From contig CM060709.1 of the NCBI GenBank assembly GCA_030686995.1, positions 270,364,913 to 270,428,912 on the forward strand: a stretch of DNA of 64,000 nt. Reading direction: 5' to 3'. The notes below the pieces were generated by a model, which was not told the DNA's origin, did not search any database, and worked only from the letters and a program-made list of their open reading frames with translations. Source of the DNA: Artemisia argyi. Its lineage: Eukaryota > Streptophyta > Magnoliopsida > Asterales > Asteraceae. How positions within the stretch are numbered: position 1 is the stretch's first letter; each line of letters begins with the position of its first letter. Both the position numbers and the translations under genes were made by a program. Shown piece by piece: positions 1 through 11,565 of the stretch.

Positions 1-1
1 T

Positions 2-1399
2 GATCAATGTCAACCTTCCGGTTTTGACACATCCACACCCCCACAATTTCCACTCATTCAAAATTCTCGTGAAAAATTTATCTCAGAATTACTTGCTGAA
101 GAACGAGATTCTGGAAAAAGCATGGAAGAATTACTTGCTGAGCAAAGAGCAGCTAAAATACGTGCCAATCTTCGCTATGCTGCTCTATATGAGGACGATG
201 ATGACATTGATGATGATGAAGATAACATTGTTATTATTCAAAAAGATTCATCAGATTCGTCTGTTGTGATTCCTTCCATGGATAATCAGGGAGAAAATAA
301 TGTGACAAAGTCACTAGCCGTTGATCAAATGGAACTTGAAGATTCCATAACTGCTAGTACTTCTAAACTCCCTCAATCTGTTGTTATCATGCCCGAGGTT
401 CCCACTCACTCTCTAAGCATGGGGGACGAGCATCTTGACACTATTCCTGAAAAGGAATCGGACGAATTCATAAAGTCTAGTGTTGAGGACCTTGTTCCAA
501 TCCCAAGAGAGTCACAGGAAATTCTTGATCATGTGTGTGATATCCCTCTTCCTCTTGTCTTCCCAATTGACAAAGTTGAGATGTTCTCCGACTCTGATAA
601 TGATGATTCTTTATCTTGTGGGGACATCATTTATGTGGAAGAATTACCTTCTGAGCTAGTTAGCTTAGAAGAAGAGAATGATGAGATTGACACTGAAATC
701 CAAGATGAAGCACTTCGTGCAACATTATTGAATGTCAATCTCCTCATTTCTAAAATCGAGGCTTTCAATAAGAAACCTATTTCATCTCCTATCCCTATTA
801 AGGATAGTGACATTCCTTCCGATGACCCTATACTGGAATTTGAAGCCTTTACTTTTGATCCTATGGGAGAGAAGATTAGTGGCAGTACCACTTCTTATTC
901 TCATAATTCTCTCCCCGATTATGAATCATTTACCTTCGATGAGTTCTCCTGTGAACTCACGCGCATCAATCGAGAATATGATTCATTCACATTTGATGAG
1001 TTCTCCTGTGAACTCACTCATATCATATCTCCACCGGAGTATGATAACTTCTACTTTGATCTAGACACACCCAGGATATGTCTTGATCAAACGAGCTTAA
1101 AAGTTGAGATTCATAATATTATGAATTCTCCTGTGGGTGACGATGAGTTAGTCATGATTTTCATCATGACTTTCTTTCTCTTTTTCACCTATCCCGTTGC
1201 TTCTCCTATTCTTCACCCCTTCGGGAATGAAGATATTATCTTTGACCCCGGCATTTTCATGTATCATTCTTTTGAGCCAGGGTCTGTATATCTCATCGGT
1301 GTGGAACTTTCACGTGCTTCAAATGTTTATCCAAACATCTTGAATGAAAGTCCGATGGAGATTGTTTCTTCCACATCATGCTTCCCCAAGGACAAATGA
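2..1399 (+). CDS. Athila-like gag-protease element: C-terminal acidic/hydrophobic extension, 5' truncated by window edge
   Basis: The frame is open from base 2; the first ATG is at 122, so this is the tail of a longer polyprotein. It is very rich in Asp and Glu. It repeats a short aromatic/acidic motif of the form [DE]-[YF]-[ED]-[SAN]-F-x-F-D (near nt 836, 920, 977, 1040), including a tandemly duplicated stretch around nt 918-1017. A strongly hydrophobic stretch (about nt 1154-1213) that could be a transmembrane helix follows, then an FDPGI motif. The same order (acidic motifs, hydrophobic segment, FDPGI) occurs in the minus-strand element at 54123-54926, where it lies directly after gag and protease, so I infer the same origin. 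No reverse transcriptase or integrase follows before the LTR. The protein resembles unnamed Asteraceae proteins I recall. Function unknown. Confidence 0.75.
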   Translation, partial: DQCQPSGFDTSTPPQFPLIQNSREKFISELLAEERDSGKSMEELLAEQRAAKIRANLRYAALYEDDDDIDDDEDNIVIIQKDSSDSSVVIPSMDNQGENNVTKSLAVDQMELEDSITASTSKLPQSVVIMPEVPTHSLSMGDEHLDTIPEKESDEFIKSSVEDLVPIPRESQEILDHVCDIPLPLVFPIDKVEMFSDSDNDDSLSCGDIIYVEELPSELVSLEEENDEIDTEIQDEALRATLLNVNLLISKIEAFNKKPISSPIPIKDSDIPSDDPILEFEAFTFDPMGEKISGSTTSYSHNSLPDYESFTFDEFSCELTRINREYDSFTFDEFSCELTHIISPPEYDNFYFDLDTPRICLDQTSLKVEIHNIMNSPVGDDELVMIFIMTFFLFFTYPVASPILHPFGNEDIIFDPGIFMYHSFEPGSVYLIGVELSRASNVYPNILNESPMEIVSSTSCFPKDK

Positions 1400-2218
1400 A
1401 TTCGGGGTCGATTCAAGCTAGCGACTCGGTAAACAAAAACAGTAGCATGCATACGGGGTTTTCACTCTAAGTGTGGGGGCGTTGTCCCTGCTGTTGTTAC
1501 CATGTATATACTCAAAAAAAAAAGTGTATATATATATCTATATAAATAAAGTGAAAAATGTTATTTCCACATTTAGCTTGTAATGTTGCCCTTTTACGTT
1601 CAAAGAGTTGGCATAATAGTCGGGACTTTGAATATTGAGGACAATATTCAATTCTAAGTGTGGGGGGGAAATTCTAGCGAATTTGATTACATTTTACCAT
1701 CTAGTACCCCCGTTTTTTGGAAAAAATTTAAAAATTTTTCACTTGAGCTTCAAAATTTTTATGGTTATCAGTCCGCCATGTCTAAACGACAAAAGGATTG
1801 GCTAATCTAGGAGCAAACGGCTCTTGGTAAAGATATCTCAAATCCGTTGATGGCTTGCAATTTGCCCAAAATTGTATGGTAAATCAACTCGCCATATCCC
1901 ATAAAGTGAATGAGTTGGCTAGCCCACAAGATTATGGCTTGTGGTAAAGGCAGTGGAAAAACCATAATTGGTAATCAGCTCACCAAGATGTTGACTATTC
2001 CATCAAGAGTTGGCTAGTCCAGAAGCAAACGGCTTTTGGTAAAGACAAATCAAATCCGTTGACAGCTGGTGGTTTGCTCAAAATCACATGGTTATCAGGT
2101 GGACCATAGTTCTTACTTGAATCGATACAGCTGGCTACTCCAGAAGTGATGGCTTTTGGTAAAGAGTTTAAAATCCATTAAGTTTTTCTCAAAAGATTGC
2201 TAGGGACTAGCAATGTTT
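1400..2218 (+). repeat. Noncoding tail of the Athila-like element with degenerate ~110-bp tandem repeats
   Basis: No ORF. There are two G-rich, polypurine-tract-like stretches (AGTGTGGGGGCG near 1470 and AGTGTGGGGGGG near 1653). The second follows an ATTGAGGACAATATT motif that has a close counterpart in the minus-strand element near 53640. From about 1795 to 2170 four degenerate units share a core of the form TTGGCTAGTCCAGAAG followed by GGCTTTTGGTAAAGA (near 1799, 1916, 2008 and 2131). The sister element has different tandem repeats in the same place (53119-53335). Confidence 0.65.
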
Positions 2219-2231
2219 TAGTGTGGGGGAT
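2219..2231 (+). promoter_or_regulatory. Polypurine tract of the Athila-like element
   Basis: TAGTGTGGGGGAT lies directly before TGATGAGTGTC, the start of the LTR. This is the usual place for the plus-strand primer of an LTR retrotransposon. Confidence 0.7.
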
Positions 2232-3308
2232 TGATGAGTGTCTAAATACTCATCATTTTATACTAATCTGAACTGCCAAAACATCCAAAAATACTCAAAT
2301 ATGCATCAAAATACTGAAAATATCTTAGAAGTGTGTTTTATATGTTTCAAATGCAAAATAATCAAAAACAGATAAAAAACGAACAAAGTTTGCATAATTG
2401 GCAGTTTCAGTCCCTCAGGTTTCAAAAGTTGTCAAAACTAGTCCCTGAAGGTTTAAAATGAGTAAAAAGTCAACTTTAGTCCTTGGATAGTCAAACATGT
2501 TCACAAACGATCCCTGGATAAAAGTTTACACATATTGGCAACTTTTACCCCTCAAGTATCAAAATTGGCAAAATTAGTCCCTGGGTATTCAAAAAGTGAA
2601 ATTTAACAAATATTACCCTTGAACTATTCATGAATGACAATTTGGAACCTTTTGATAACTTTTGGGAAAATTACAATTTCACCCCCTAAACTTTAGAAGA
2701 TTACATAAATGGTCCCCGGGGTGTTTTAAATTGTAAATAAATGCAATAAAGGTCCTTTGGTTTATCTAAACTTGGCAATATTAGTCCTTATGATAACTTT
2801 TGAAATGTAATAGGTTTAGTCCCTCAAGAATTTAGAAGTTACAATTTACACCCTTGGGCTTACAAACCATAAAAACTAAACGGACCAACTTTATTATTAA
2901 ACCCAAAATCCAAATCCTTAAAATCCAAACCCTTTTGTCTTAGCCCAACACCAACTGGCCCATACCACCTTTTAATATAAAACCGGGTCAACTCCCCAGT
3001 CAAACCCACCCTTCTTCCCTCTTCTATACCACCTCCTCCACACAGACACCAAAACCACCATCACCCTGCAATACCACCACAACTTGGCCTCTGCCAACCC
3101 ACACCCTTATCCTCTTCCCCATACCACATCCCAAGGGCATTTAATGCCACCCCCTCCTAGGCTACGCTTCTACAGACCCCAATTGGTCAAAAACTCCATT
3201 TCCTGCCAATTTGATAAATGGGACAAGACTCATCCAATGGATGATAAAAGTAAGGGGAAATGATCGTGTGGGTCCCACAAACACCCTGGAAGTCTTATAA
3301 AGAAGAAA
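2232..3308 (+). mobile_element. 3' LTR (U3 part) of the Athila-like element
   Basis: It starts TGATGAGTGTCTAAATACTCATCA, i.e. TG plus a short hairpin, right after the polypurine tract. The region holds loosely repeated 'agtccct' phrases (2400-2880) and a TATA box, TATAAA, at 3296-3301. Transcription would be expected to start near 3325. The end of the LTR could not be fixed, because the 8.26-kb duplicated segment begins at 3309 and the LTR may continue into it; a GACCCGGGGAAACACTATAT stretch near 6152 might lie close to its end. The upstream LTR is outside the window. Confidence 0.65.
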
Positions 3309-6300
3309 AAGCAGAGGAGAGAAGACAATTAGAGTAGTTTTAGTGTAATGTAATCGTAGCTAGTATAATTCCATTTTCTAGTTGTAATCTTTAGTTAAAA
3401 GCTTGTTTTTATCATTCTCAGTGTACTTAAGATCTTTTATGATAATCAATTTCAAGTCTAAGTGTGATTCTCAGTTTATTGCAATTCTTAGCTCAAAATC
3501 TCAAATTTCCTTTCATGTTGTTGTAGTGGATTATAAAGACTCATTTAGCTCATATAAGCTCTGACAAAGCTTCTAAAAGCTTTTAGACACCTTAAAATCC
3601 AGTTTAGAGTGTAATCACAAAAATACTAAAAAAATAAAGAAAATAATTGGAAAATAAAAAATCAGAAGAGAAGAAAGAAGAAAGCTTGGAGTATGGTGAA
3701 TGATGGTTGTTCTGGTATTAGAAGCTTGTTGGGAAGCTGTTAGGAATGATCTTGGGCTCTGGTTCATCAGTTTCATGCTTGGTTAACTTGTAAGTTATAA
3801 TCTCACATTTTGGTAATTTACTGTAGCTCAGCTTATTATTTGCTTATCTGTGTTGTTTAATGTCTCTTTGGTGTATGTTAGTGTAATTAATGTTTAAAAT
3901 TGCATGCTTGTTTATTAGTTTCTTAGTTGCTCAGTTTTCATGTTTCATTGCCATATTAGCATTTTAGTGAGTATTAGGTTTTTGTTGTTATCAGTGGTCA
4001 CTTTGTGCTTAATATGGTTTCTTTTATCATTAAAAGTCATGGCAACTCATTTTCATGGATCAAATCTCTTTAAACCTATGAAAATCTTCATTTCATTTAG
4101 TTAAGGGAGTGTTTGGAATTGCTGATCTCCATGGCCTATAGACTGTTTGTGTGGTTGTTTGTTGTTTACACAAGTCACCACATTTCTTATTAGGTAATAT
4201 AAGTCAAAGAATTTCAGTACTTGTTCAATAAAAGTCAAATACACCTTTGAGTTGATCTTGGGAGTTAACTGTTAAGGCTTATGCTATCATTATCATATAT
4301 ATCAGTGCTTAAATGGTTATAGTAGCTTAATTTCATGTTATCATAACTTAGTATCTCATTTACAGTCATTTGTGTTCAATCAAAGTTCACCTAAGTCAAA
4401 CCTCAAGTTTAATCAAAAAGTCAAAATGGCTTGAACTTAGTTTTTTCCAAATCTTGGGGAAATTGTTTTGAATTTTGTGTTGTGATTTAGACCTTGTGCT
4501 TTTTAGATTAAGCAGTCCCCCAGCTCCACTCTTGATTCCCACTTTTGTTTCATTTTTACAATTTTTTCTGTGGGCCCCACCTTCACCCAATGTCACTTGC
4601 AGGGCAGGATAGCTCCCTTGCACACAGACCCTCAGTCCCAAGGTCTACTTTCCAATGACCCCCCTGGCCTCCATAGTGGACCCCACAGGCTGCTTATTGG
4701 CTTTTTGAAAAGCCAATAAGCCCCTCTTCAAGACCCTGGGCTTATCTTGGGATTTGCACTTCATTTGATAGGGCTGCAAGGTCTATAAACTTTGTCCCAT
4801 TTCTGAGTGGGGAGTTTGGTCTTTGGAATAGCTTATTCTACTTTTCAGCTTATCTTGTAGTCTCAGCTCATTGATTTTGCACATTTCAAGTGCACATAGC
4901 TTATTCACACCTTAATCCTCCCTTGTGGGCCCCCCCTAGCTGCTTACATAAGCTTTTGCCCTTGACAGTTGACCAAAGTCAACTGTCCAAGCAATAAGCA
5001 CTTGTTGTGCTTATTTTTAAGCTTCAGCCCTTGCCCTTTCACAAAAGTTTTATGTTTCTAGTATTTTAATATTTTTCCAAAAAGAAAATCCAGAAAATCC
5101 AATTTAAAAACAAGTGATAGTTTCTATTTAATTTGATTTATCTTTTTAATTCTCATTTTTAGATTTTTATCAAGTAACCTACATTTTAATATTATTATTA
5201 ATTTCCTTTTATGTTAAAGTAATTTTAATAATTTTCTCGGATTTTTATTTTGTTATTTAGTATTAATTAGAATTAATATTAGTTTTATTAATAATTAATT
5301 AATATTTAAGTTTTAAATAGCATAATTAATTTTTATAAGGTAACACCTAGTTTTTATATTTTTCCTAGCTTTTATATGTTGTAAAACAATTTTAGAAATT
5401 TTCTTGTAATTTCTACTGTTCATTTACTAGTTTTTATAATTTAAATAGTTTAATTAGTAATTAATAAATAATTAGAATAATAATTAGTAAATTAGTTTAA
5501 AAATACATAAAATCAACTTTTTATAATTTTTTAGGATTCCTGTGATGGTTAATTAGTTTTATAAATTTTCTCATAATTTTCTAAGTCATTTAGGTATTAT
5601 TAGTAATTTAAATTAGTTTAAATAGTTTAATTAAGATAATTAGTTTTTAATTAATAGAAAATCCATAAAAGACAAAAATATTTATTTTTAATTTTTATAC
5701 TTTCTTCAAGTTCATTTCAAGTTTTAGAAATTATTTTTGCAAGTTTTTAGTTTAATTTGTAGTGTTTATCATTTTTAGTTTTATTTAAATTAGGTTTAAT
5801 TTACTTTTTAAATAGTTTTAATTAATTAAATAGTATTTAAATATTAAAATAATTATTTTAATAATTTCATTTTCATTTTAAATTTTCTTTTTATTTCAAG
5901 TTTGTAAAAGTTTCATTTTCACCCCCTGTAGTTTATTTTCCTTAAAACTTACCTTTTTCTCAGCACGCAATCGTGTCTGATTTTAATTTGGTTTACGTTT
6001 ATACGTTTCTGTTTCCCGTGATTGTTAATACTGTTATTCCTAATCATTCCAGTAGTGTAAACAAATCCAAATCTTTATCTGGTTACTTCCCATTCAATCC
6101 ACCCGATCACAAACCCGTTTTGGTACCATCCACACCTCGTCGGGACATAACGACCCGGGGAAACACTATATTCCATGGAAGCATTGGTTTATGCTGTTTG
6201 ACTATTATAGTTGACCATTCACAAGTGGTTGACCAATAATTATCTGACCGTTTCGGGACCAATCAATGAATCTGTCTGTTAATCATGTGGAACAGTGTTT

Positions 6301-6682
6301 TGTTGATTTGAATGATAATATTGGCTTGTTTTCAACTATGTTATATGATGCTCTATGTAATTAACTGGTTAGATATGTAAACTTTTTGTTTTGATTTTAG
6401 TTCAAATTTATTGTCCGGTTAGTTGTGAGCTTAATTTACGGTGTTTACTGTGGTCTCCAGTTAGTTTTTTTCTTTTAGGCATTATTGTTGTTTCCGTTTA
6501 GTTTGATTTTTCATTTGAAATTCAGTGCGAGCTTAGGTATTGCGTTGATTTATATGTACTGTAACTTTTCGCATGCGAAGATTTTATATTATGCTTTTAT
6601 TTAGTTGAATGATTAGATATGTTGTCTTTTTGTCTCGCCTTTATGCTTTAATATTATGCTTTTATGTTCTTATTCAAATACA
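3309..6682. other. Noncoding AT-rich part of the duplicated segment (copy 1)
   Basis: I see no credible gene. 3309-4400 may be R/U5 of the preceding LTR. There are small perfect hairpins near 4689-4721 (GGCTTATTGGC arms) and 4955-4990 (ACAGTTGAC/GTCAACTGT). 5040-5940 is very AT-rich, with many TTAATTA phrases. Short ORFs at 4396-4641 (minus) and 5973-6239 (plus) exist in both copies but look like chance frames. The same content is at 29331-32704 in copy 2. Confidence 0.6.
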
Positions 6683-6903
6683 TTCACATGTGAGGAAACT
6701 AGGTATCGAATACCTTCACATGTGAGGAAACTAGGTACCGAATACCTTCACATGTAAGGAAATTAGGTATCGAATACCTTCACATGTGAGGAAATTAGGT
6801 ACCGAAGGTATCGAATACCTTCACATGTGAGGAAATTAGGTATCGAATACCTTCACATGTGAAGAAATTAGGTATCGAATACTCTCACATGTGAAGAAAA
6901 TTT
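6683..6903 (+). repeat. 32-bp minisatellite (copy 1)
   Basis: About seven units of TTCACATGTGAGGAAACTAG followed by GTATCGAATACC. One unit is extended by a repeated GGTACCGAA. Each unit has two dyads: the palindrome CACATGTG and an imperfect one, GGTATCGAATACC. Two more degenerate units with TTCTTATAAGTC and GTCGGTGG phrases follow to about 7045. Confidence 0.9.
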
Positions 6904-7802
6904 CTTATAAGTCGATTCATGTCGGTGGATTAAAATAAGGTATTGATACTTGAGAGGCTTTAAATAAGGTATCGAATACCCTCACATGTTAAGAAATTTT
7001 CTTATAAGTCAGATTCGTGTCGGTGGCTTAAAATAAGTATTAAAATTTTTAATTAGTTTTAATGTTAATGTGCTGCATTTGAAAGATGGCTATCACTTGT
7101 ACTAGTTGGCGTCTGATTTTAGTGATCGAAAGGTGTACCGGGTTAGAATTCTTATTGATTTGTGGTCCTATTAGTTATCAAAAGGTTGTTACTTTTTTGG
7201 TATGTAAGATGTTTTACTAATGAGTAGGTTTGATTCACCTCTTTGCTTACTGATAATGTAATGCGGGAGTTTCAAATTGTGATCAATATATGTTTGCACT
7301 TGAAAGGTAACCTTTGTTGTGAAGTTTGATGTGTTTGTCATATTTTTAGTTAGCTGTTTTAGGTGAATCTTAGAGCTGGAATATAGTTTGTTTGATCTAG
7401 TTTTTGCTAGAGATCTTTTAGCCATAAGTCCGTAACATTCAGTATTTTTTTATGACTTATGTTATAATATGCGTAAGTGGGTAAATGCATAGACTTGTTG
7501 AACCACAAGAGGAGTTCTAGAAAGATGCACAGACTCTATTCTAAGTTTAAAGCCGAGTAATATTGATAATTATAATGAGATGTGTAATTTGTTCATGCAA
7601 AAGCTCTGAACTAATATCTGTGTTTCCTTTTAGGTTGAAAAGTATTATGTTTGCTGAGTGAATTGAGTTACTAGACTCTGGATACAACGGCTTGGAGTAT
7701 TCCCTTCAAATGCTGAGAAATATAATGTTCCACAACTATGCCTTCTTCCTATGACAGATGAAGGTGTGATTCTTCATGCATTACATGATGTTCCTCGACG
7801 TT

Positions 7803-7943
7803 AGGGGTTGTTTGGATTGCTTATCATTACTGCCTTATAAAATAAGCCATTTCCAATAAGCAGATGAATTTACTTATCGAGAACTGATTATTTCACTCGC
7901 AAATATGTGATTAGCAGTTTTGATAACCAATTCCAAACACTCT
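7803..7943. mobile_element. Possible MITE remnant (copy 1)
   Basis: GGGGTTGTTTGGATTGCTTAT at the left and ATAACCAATTCCAAACACTC at the right are imperfect inverted repeats about 140 bp apart, a form common in plant MITEs. No convincing target-site duplication was found. Present in both copies (copy 2 at 33825-33965). Confidence 0.4.
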
Positions 7944-8569
7944 CAAAACTGTTCATCTATTACGTCAAAATGCAGCAATCATCTAAGGTTTCTTTTTATT
8001 CATTAAAACTGATCTCTATCAGACAGGACTAAAACGGATGCAATCTTGAACCGCTGTTATTTGCAGAGAGTAATGCCACAATGGAGGTCAAATTTGTTCT
8101 TTATCTGTTGATTTTTTCCCCTACAATACTAACAATAATAATCCTTTTATAACCTACATCGTCTTCTAATTAGGTTCGAACTATAGTTGCTGCTGGAAAG
8201 TGGAGTCAAGTTTGAGATTGAAGCATTGTCTGTGCACTCACTTACCTTTTTGTCAAAAGAATATTTGCCATCCAAAATCTGAGGTATATTTTATAGAACA
8301 TCACAAACATTTACTCTAGAAGACTAGAACCATTACTCTCTAAACATCATTCTTATGAGATGCACTCTATAAACTCTAAGTGCCAACTACATAGAGAAAC
8401 CTAGGACTAAAGGCATCATATCCAATAAATTCAATCACATAATATTGCAGCATACGGGATAACTGATACCTGATGTCAGGTCATTGCCAGAGCCTGCAAG
8501 CTTTTGGAAAATACTTTTTAGAAACATCCCCTGCACATTTTAGATGGTTGTGGGCAGTGTTCTTTTGAT

Positions 8570-8780
8570 ATACTGGATCGCTTTAGTAATAACTATTGCC
8601 ATTATAGCCTCCATAACCATAAAAACCTACATTACCATCATAGCCTCTATAACCGTTATAGTCTTCATAACCATTAAAGCCTACTTTTTACCATTATAGC
8701 CTCCAGAACCTGGAGGTGGGTAATAGTCACCTGCTCTGTTGGCGTTGTTAGCTGAGGGGTTTGCGTTTGCTTTATGACTA
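8570..8780 (-). pseudogene. Fragment encoding a Gly/Tyr-rich tail (copy 1)
   Basis: On the minus strand the sequence reads as an Asn-rich stretch, then DYYPPPGSGGYNG, then repeated GY-type phrases (GYEDYNGYRGYDG, FYGYGGYNGNSYY) and a stop. A TAG interrupts it after the first GYNG. This is typical of the low-complexity C-terminus of an RNA-binding or glycine-rich protein, but no folded domain is present and I cannot name the gene. Copy 2 has the same fragment near 34592-34802. Confidence 0.4.
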
Positions 8781-9262
8781 TTTTATTGGAAAGGTAAAGA
8801 CGATCTAACTTCATTGAAGTTCTTAGTTCCCATTAGAAGATTCAGTTAGGTCATTCATCCATTTGATACTTGTCTTATTAGGTCATTCAGATTTGATGCT
8901 CAAGCAGATGGTGAGCTGATCCTAAATGTTAATGATTATGTTATAGTTACCAGGAACTGGTCATTTTAGCACGGGTCACAATGGTCGGGTGAACTCGCAA
9001 GCACTTTTTCATCCATCTCTATTAATGCTTAATATATGATTACAAAACTATATTGTTACATTTAACTCCAACTTGTTGAATAACGTGATTTAGGAGGTTG
9101 TCCCCGTTTAACCTGTTTCTTAGCTAATTATTGCTATTTTACGCATTTGACAGTTGACACAATAGACATAAAAGATAATCCAAATTGAACCATTAGATAT
9201 ATCATGTATGTTCAATTATCTAATCTACCCTTATGCACACAAATGTCAAATGATCAGTTTGG

Positions 9263-10047
9263 ACTGGTTCATCCCTCAGAATTTTCTCACCTTTTGCACT
9301 TCTAAACTTTCTGATCTAGATCCATATTTCTATTCTCTTATCCTTTGATCATAAGTGTAAAATTCTTTGTTTCAAAGTGATCCAAACTTCATCCTCTCAA
9401 GTGTAAGAGAAGAATACTTCTATCCCCCAAGACAAGAAGTATTACAACTTGTTGTGATCTCCACATCCAAGTTGTTGGTGCATCATCAAAGATCATTTAT
9501 ATTATTCTTTGTGAAGATTGTTGTGAATATTTGATTGTAGATAGTTGTGCTAGATATATAGATTGTATGATTAGTTAGTAGCTTGGTGTGAAGAAGAAAA
9601 TTTAGGAACTAGATTGGTGTGAAGAAGATAGGTGTGGAGTAGTTAGTTGTGAAGTAGATTGATTTGAAGAAGTTGTGACTTAGGTGTGAAGAAGTTGTGG
9701 TGTGAAAATTGGTGTGTAAATTGGTGTGTAAGGTTTTCTCCGCCATAAGGGAGCTTGTTGATATAGTGAAGAAAACTCTCGAGTTAGGTACTCGGGGAGT
9801 GGAGTAGGGCAAGGAAGGTGTCCTTGTAGCCGAACCACTATAAATCTCTTGTCTCGCGGTTCGATCTTTCCATCTCTTACTTATTTCATTACTTATCATT
9901 GTTTATTAATAGTTGTTTATATTGTGCAAGACTTGAGATCACATATTATCGAATCTAAGTTTTTAAAAGCTAAGAAAACACTAAAACTATCTTTTATAAC
10001 GAATTAAAAAGACGTAAAACTATTCAACCCCCCTTCTAGTTTTCCAC
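9263..10047 (+). mobile_element. 5'-truncated SIRE-type copia solo-LTR fragment (copy 1)
   Basis: It matches the 3' two thirds of the SIRE-type LTR found at 11566-12057 and 28476-29330, starting at the phrase ACTGGTTCATCCC (just after that LTR's TATA box) and ending TTCCACA. No PBS or internal region follows. The upstream part of the LTR is missing, so no target-site duplication can be tested. Copy 1 lacks an 11-bp unit that copy 2 has (35285-36080). Confidence 0.85.
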
Positions 10048-10299
10048 AGTCCTGTATTTAGTCATTTTGTTGGATCACACTCAAAATTATACACCAAAGT
10101 GGTCTGTTTAAAAAAGTGAAATGCTACGGAAGACATTTAGGCTTACAAATATTAAAATGAAAAGAGCAGCACATACCTTTGAGTTGTTGATGCTAATATC
10201 TGCCATACCATATCATTATCTTTTGTTCATTATTCCATATTAAAAATCTTAACCCTTTTGTATTTATATTCAGTTTCCATACATCAATCCTATCTCTCC

Positions 10300-10934
10300 T
10301 TATATATACTGAACAGATGGCCTGGGTAACACGAAACCATACACAAAGATATCCCAAACCTTTTTACTGATCATACGTTTGCGCCACAAAGCAGAAGATG
10401 AAATCTCGCATGCCTTTGTCTCCGTTATGGACGATAGGTTCATGGAAAAACTTTTTTTTGTGTGTGGCAAAAAGAGTCTGAAAAAGCCTGCGGTAGAGCT
10501 TCCACATGAGATAATAGAGTCAGAATCCATTGACAGGTGCATACAAGAATTTTTTGCCGAATTCTCCTCGCTCCTACACGTTGCTTGATGCTTTCTATTT
10601 CGACTCATCTAACAATGATTACAAGGTTCTACAAGTGACTTCTCACAGTGGCTTAAATGCTTATATCTATTTCCAAAGATCCAACACATGGAAAAAGATC
10701 CAGTTTTTAGAAAATTCCCAATACCTCTCTAAATCCAAGTCGCGTTGGTCAAAGCCAACTTTTTTGAGCCACAATATTTATTTCATGGTAGGTAAGTTCG
10801 ACATTGTGCTTATCGTTTTCGATGTGAAGTCAGAAAAGTTTAGGGAGATAGGACTCCCAATCCTTAACACAAGCTATGCACCTAATAAGATTTTAGTGGT
10901 TTTGAAAGGTTGCATTCACTTTTCTATTGCTTGA
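10300..10934 (+). pseudogene. F-box-associated-domain gene fragment (copy 1)
   Basis: The frame 10530-10934 contains LLDAFYFDSSNNDYKVLQV, then a phrase of the form SHNIYFMVGKF and VFDVKSEKFREIGLP. These are hallmarks of the F-box-associated beta-propeller-like domain that binds substrates in plant SCF ubiquitin ligases. The N-terminal F-box itself is not visible, and the frame stops at 10934. The preceding frame 10379-10588 is not recognised. I take it to be a truncated pseudogene. It lies upstream of the ATG18-like exon on the same strand, with no gene in between. Confidence 0.6.
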
Positions 10935-11180
10935 ATATACAATTTGATGCTTGAAAGGTCAAAAACCCTGAAACCTTTGAATTTTAAGTTTGTGAAATAG
11001 TATGCTTGAATATACAATTTGATGCTTCAGTCAACCTGTTTGTGATTTATTTGTTCTTTCTTGCTAAGTCATGTTCATGTATTGCTTCATTATGCTCTTA
11101 TTGCATGTGTTTGAATTTATAAAGACTAGATCCATATTCCAGCAATCTTCTGAGCACTTGATATGTATTTGCTTGAACAG

Positions 11181-11565
11181 GTCCTGTGGTCTTGCTTTGA
11201 TAGACTAGAGCTTAGTCCATCAATCGTCAAGAATGTCCTCCTAATTGGTTACTCCAATGGATTTCAAGTCCTTGATGTCGATGACGGTTCTAAATTTAGT
11301 GAACTGGTCTCAACTCGTGACGATCCAGTCACATTTCTACAAATACAGCCTACACATGAAGAGACCGAGGGTCATGAAGGATTCAAATTGTCACACCCCT
11401 TGCTATTGGTTGTGGCTAGTGAAGAGACGAGGCTTTCAGGTCCACCATCACACAGCGAGAGAGATGAATCTTAGATGGAAAATTCCATGTACTCTCCTAG
11501 AGTTGTTCGCTTTTACTCTTTAAGGTCACATAGTTATGTTCACGTCCTGAGATTTCGGTCAACTA
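11181..11565 (+). pseudogene. ATG18: ATG18-like exon, cut off at the duplication breakpoint (copy 1)
   Basis: An acceptor (CTTGAACAG) precedes an exon reading FDRLELSPSIVKNVLL, YSNGFQVLDVDDG and PVTFLQIQP. These are characteristic of plant ATG18f/g/h-type WD-repeat autophagy proteins, which bind phosphoinositides on forming autophagosomes. There is an in-frame TAG at about nt 11472, shared with copy 2. The exon is cut at 11565 in RFRST and followed directly by copia LTR sequence. The subfamily call is from memory of the family. Confidence 0.75.

Larger units (their letters stand above)
7046..9262. other. Noncoding stretch with exon-like scraps (copy 1)
   Basis: No intact gene. Exon-like pieces flanked by plausible splice signals occur near 7630-7805 and 8020-8215, but I do not recognise them. 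The stretch contains the MITE-like block at 7803-7943 and the Gly/Tyr-rich minus-strand fragment at 8570-8780. The equivalent in copy 2 is 33068-35284. Confidence 0.45.
3309..11565 (+). repeat. Segmental duplication, copy 1 (8,257 bp)
   Basis: This block reappears at 29331-37598 with a constant offset of 26,022 that changes to 26,033 after an 11-bp indel near 9680. By eye I count about two dozen substitutions, roughly 0.3%. On its left copy 1 runs smoothly on from the LTR TATA region; on its right it is cut off in an ATG18-like exon and joins a partial copia LTR. Copy 2 shows the reverse: joined to the copia LTR on its left and continuing into the ATG18-like exon on its right. Ancestral order was therefore LTR - segment - rest of ATG18. 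Confidence 0.93.

Noticed and set aside
4396..4641. Minus-strand 81-aa ORF, identical at 30418-30663
   Set aside because: Identical only because of the duplication; no domain, unlikely composition, no promoter context.
5973..6239. 88-aa plus-strand ORF in both copies
   Set aside because: No recognised domain; it lies in sequence resembling LTR-end DNA and is not conserved beyond the duplication.
6683..6903. Regular 32-bp repeats that could be taken for a CRISPR array
   Set aside because: The whole unit repeats with no unique spacers, and the setting is plant DNA with LTR retrotransposons.
7803..7943. MITE with assigned family
   Set aside because: Inverted ends are imperfect and no target-site duplication was seen; kept only as a low-confidence remnant.
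9263..10047. Truncated copia LTR as a retroposed RNA starting at its cap site
   Set aside because: Its start is about 23 bp upstream of where transcription should begin after the TATA box, so a plain truncation is simpler.
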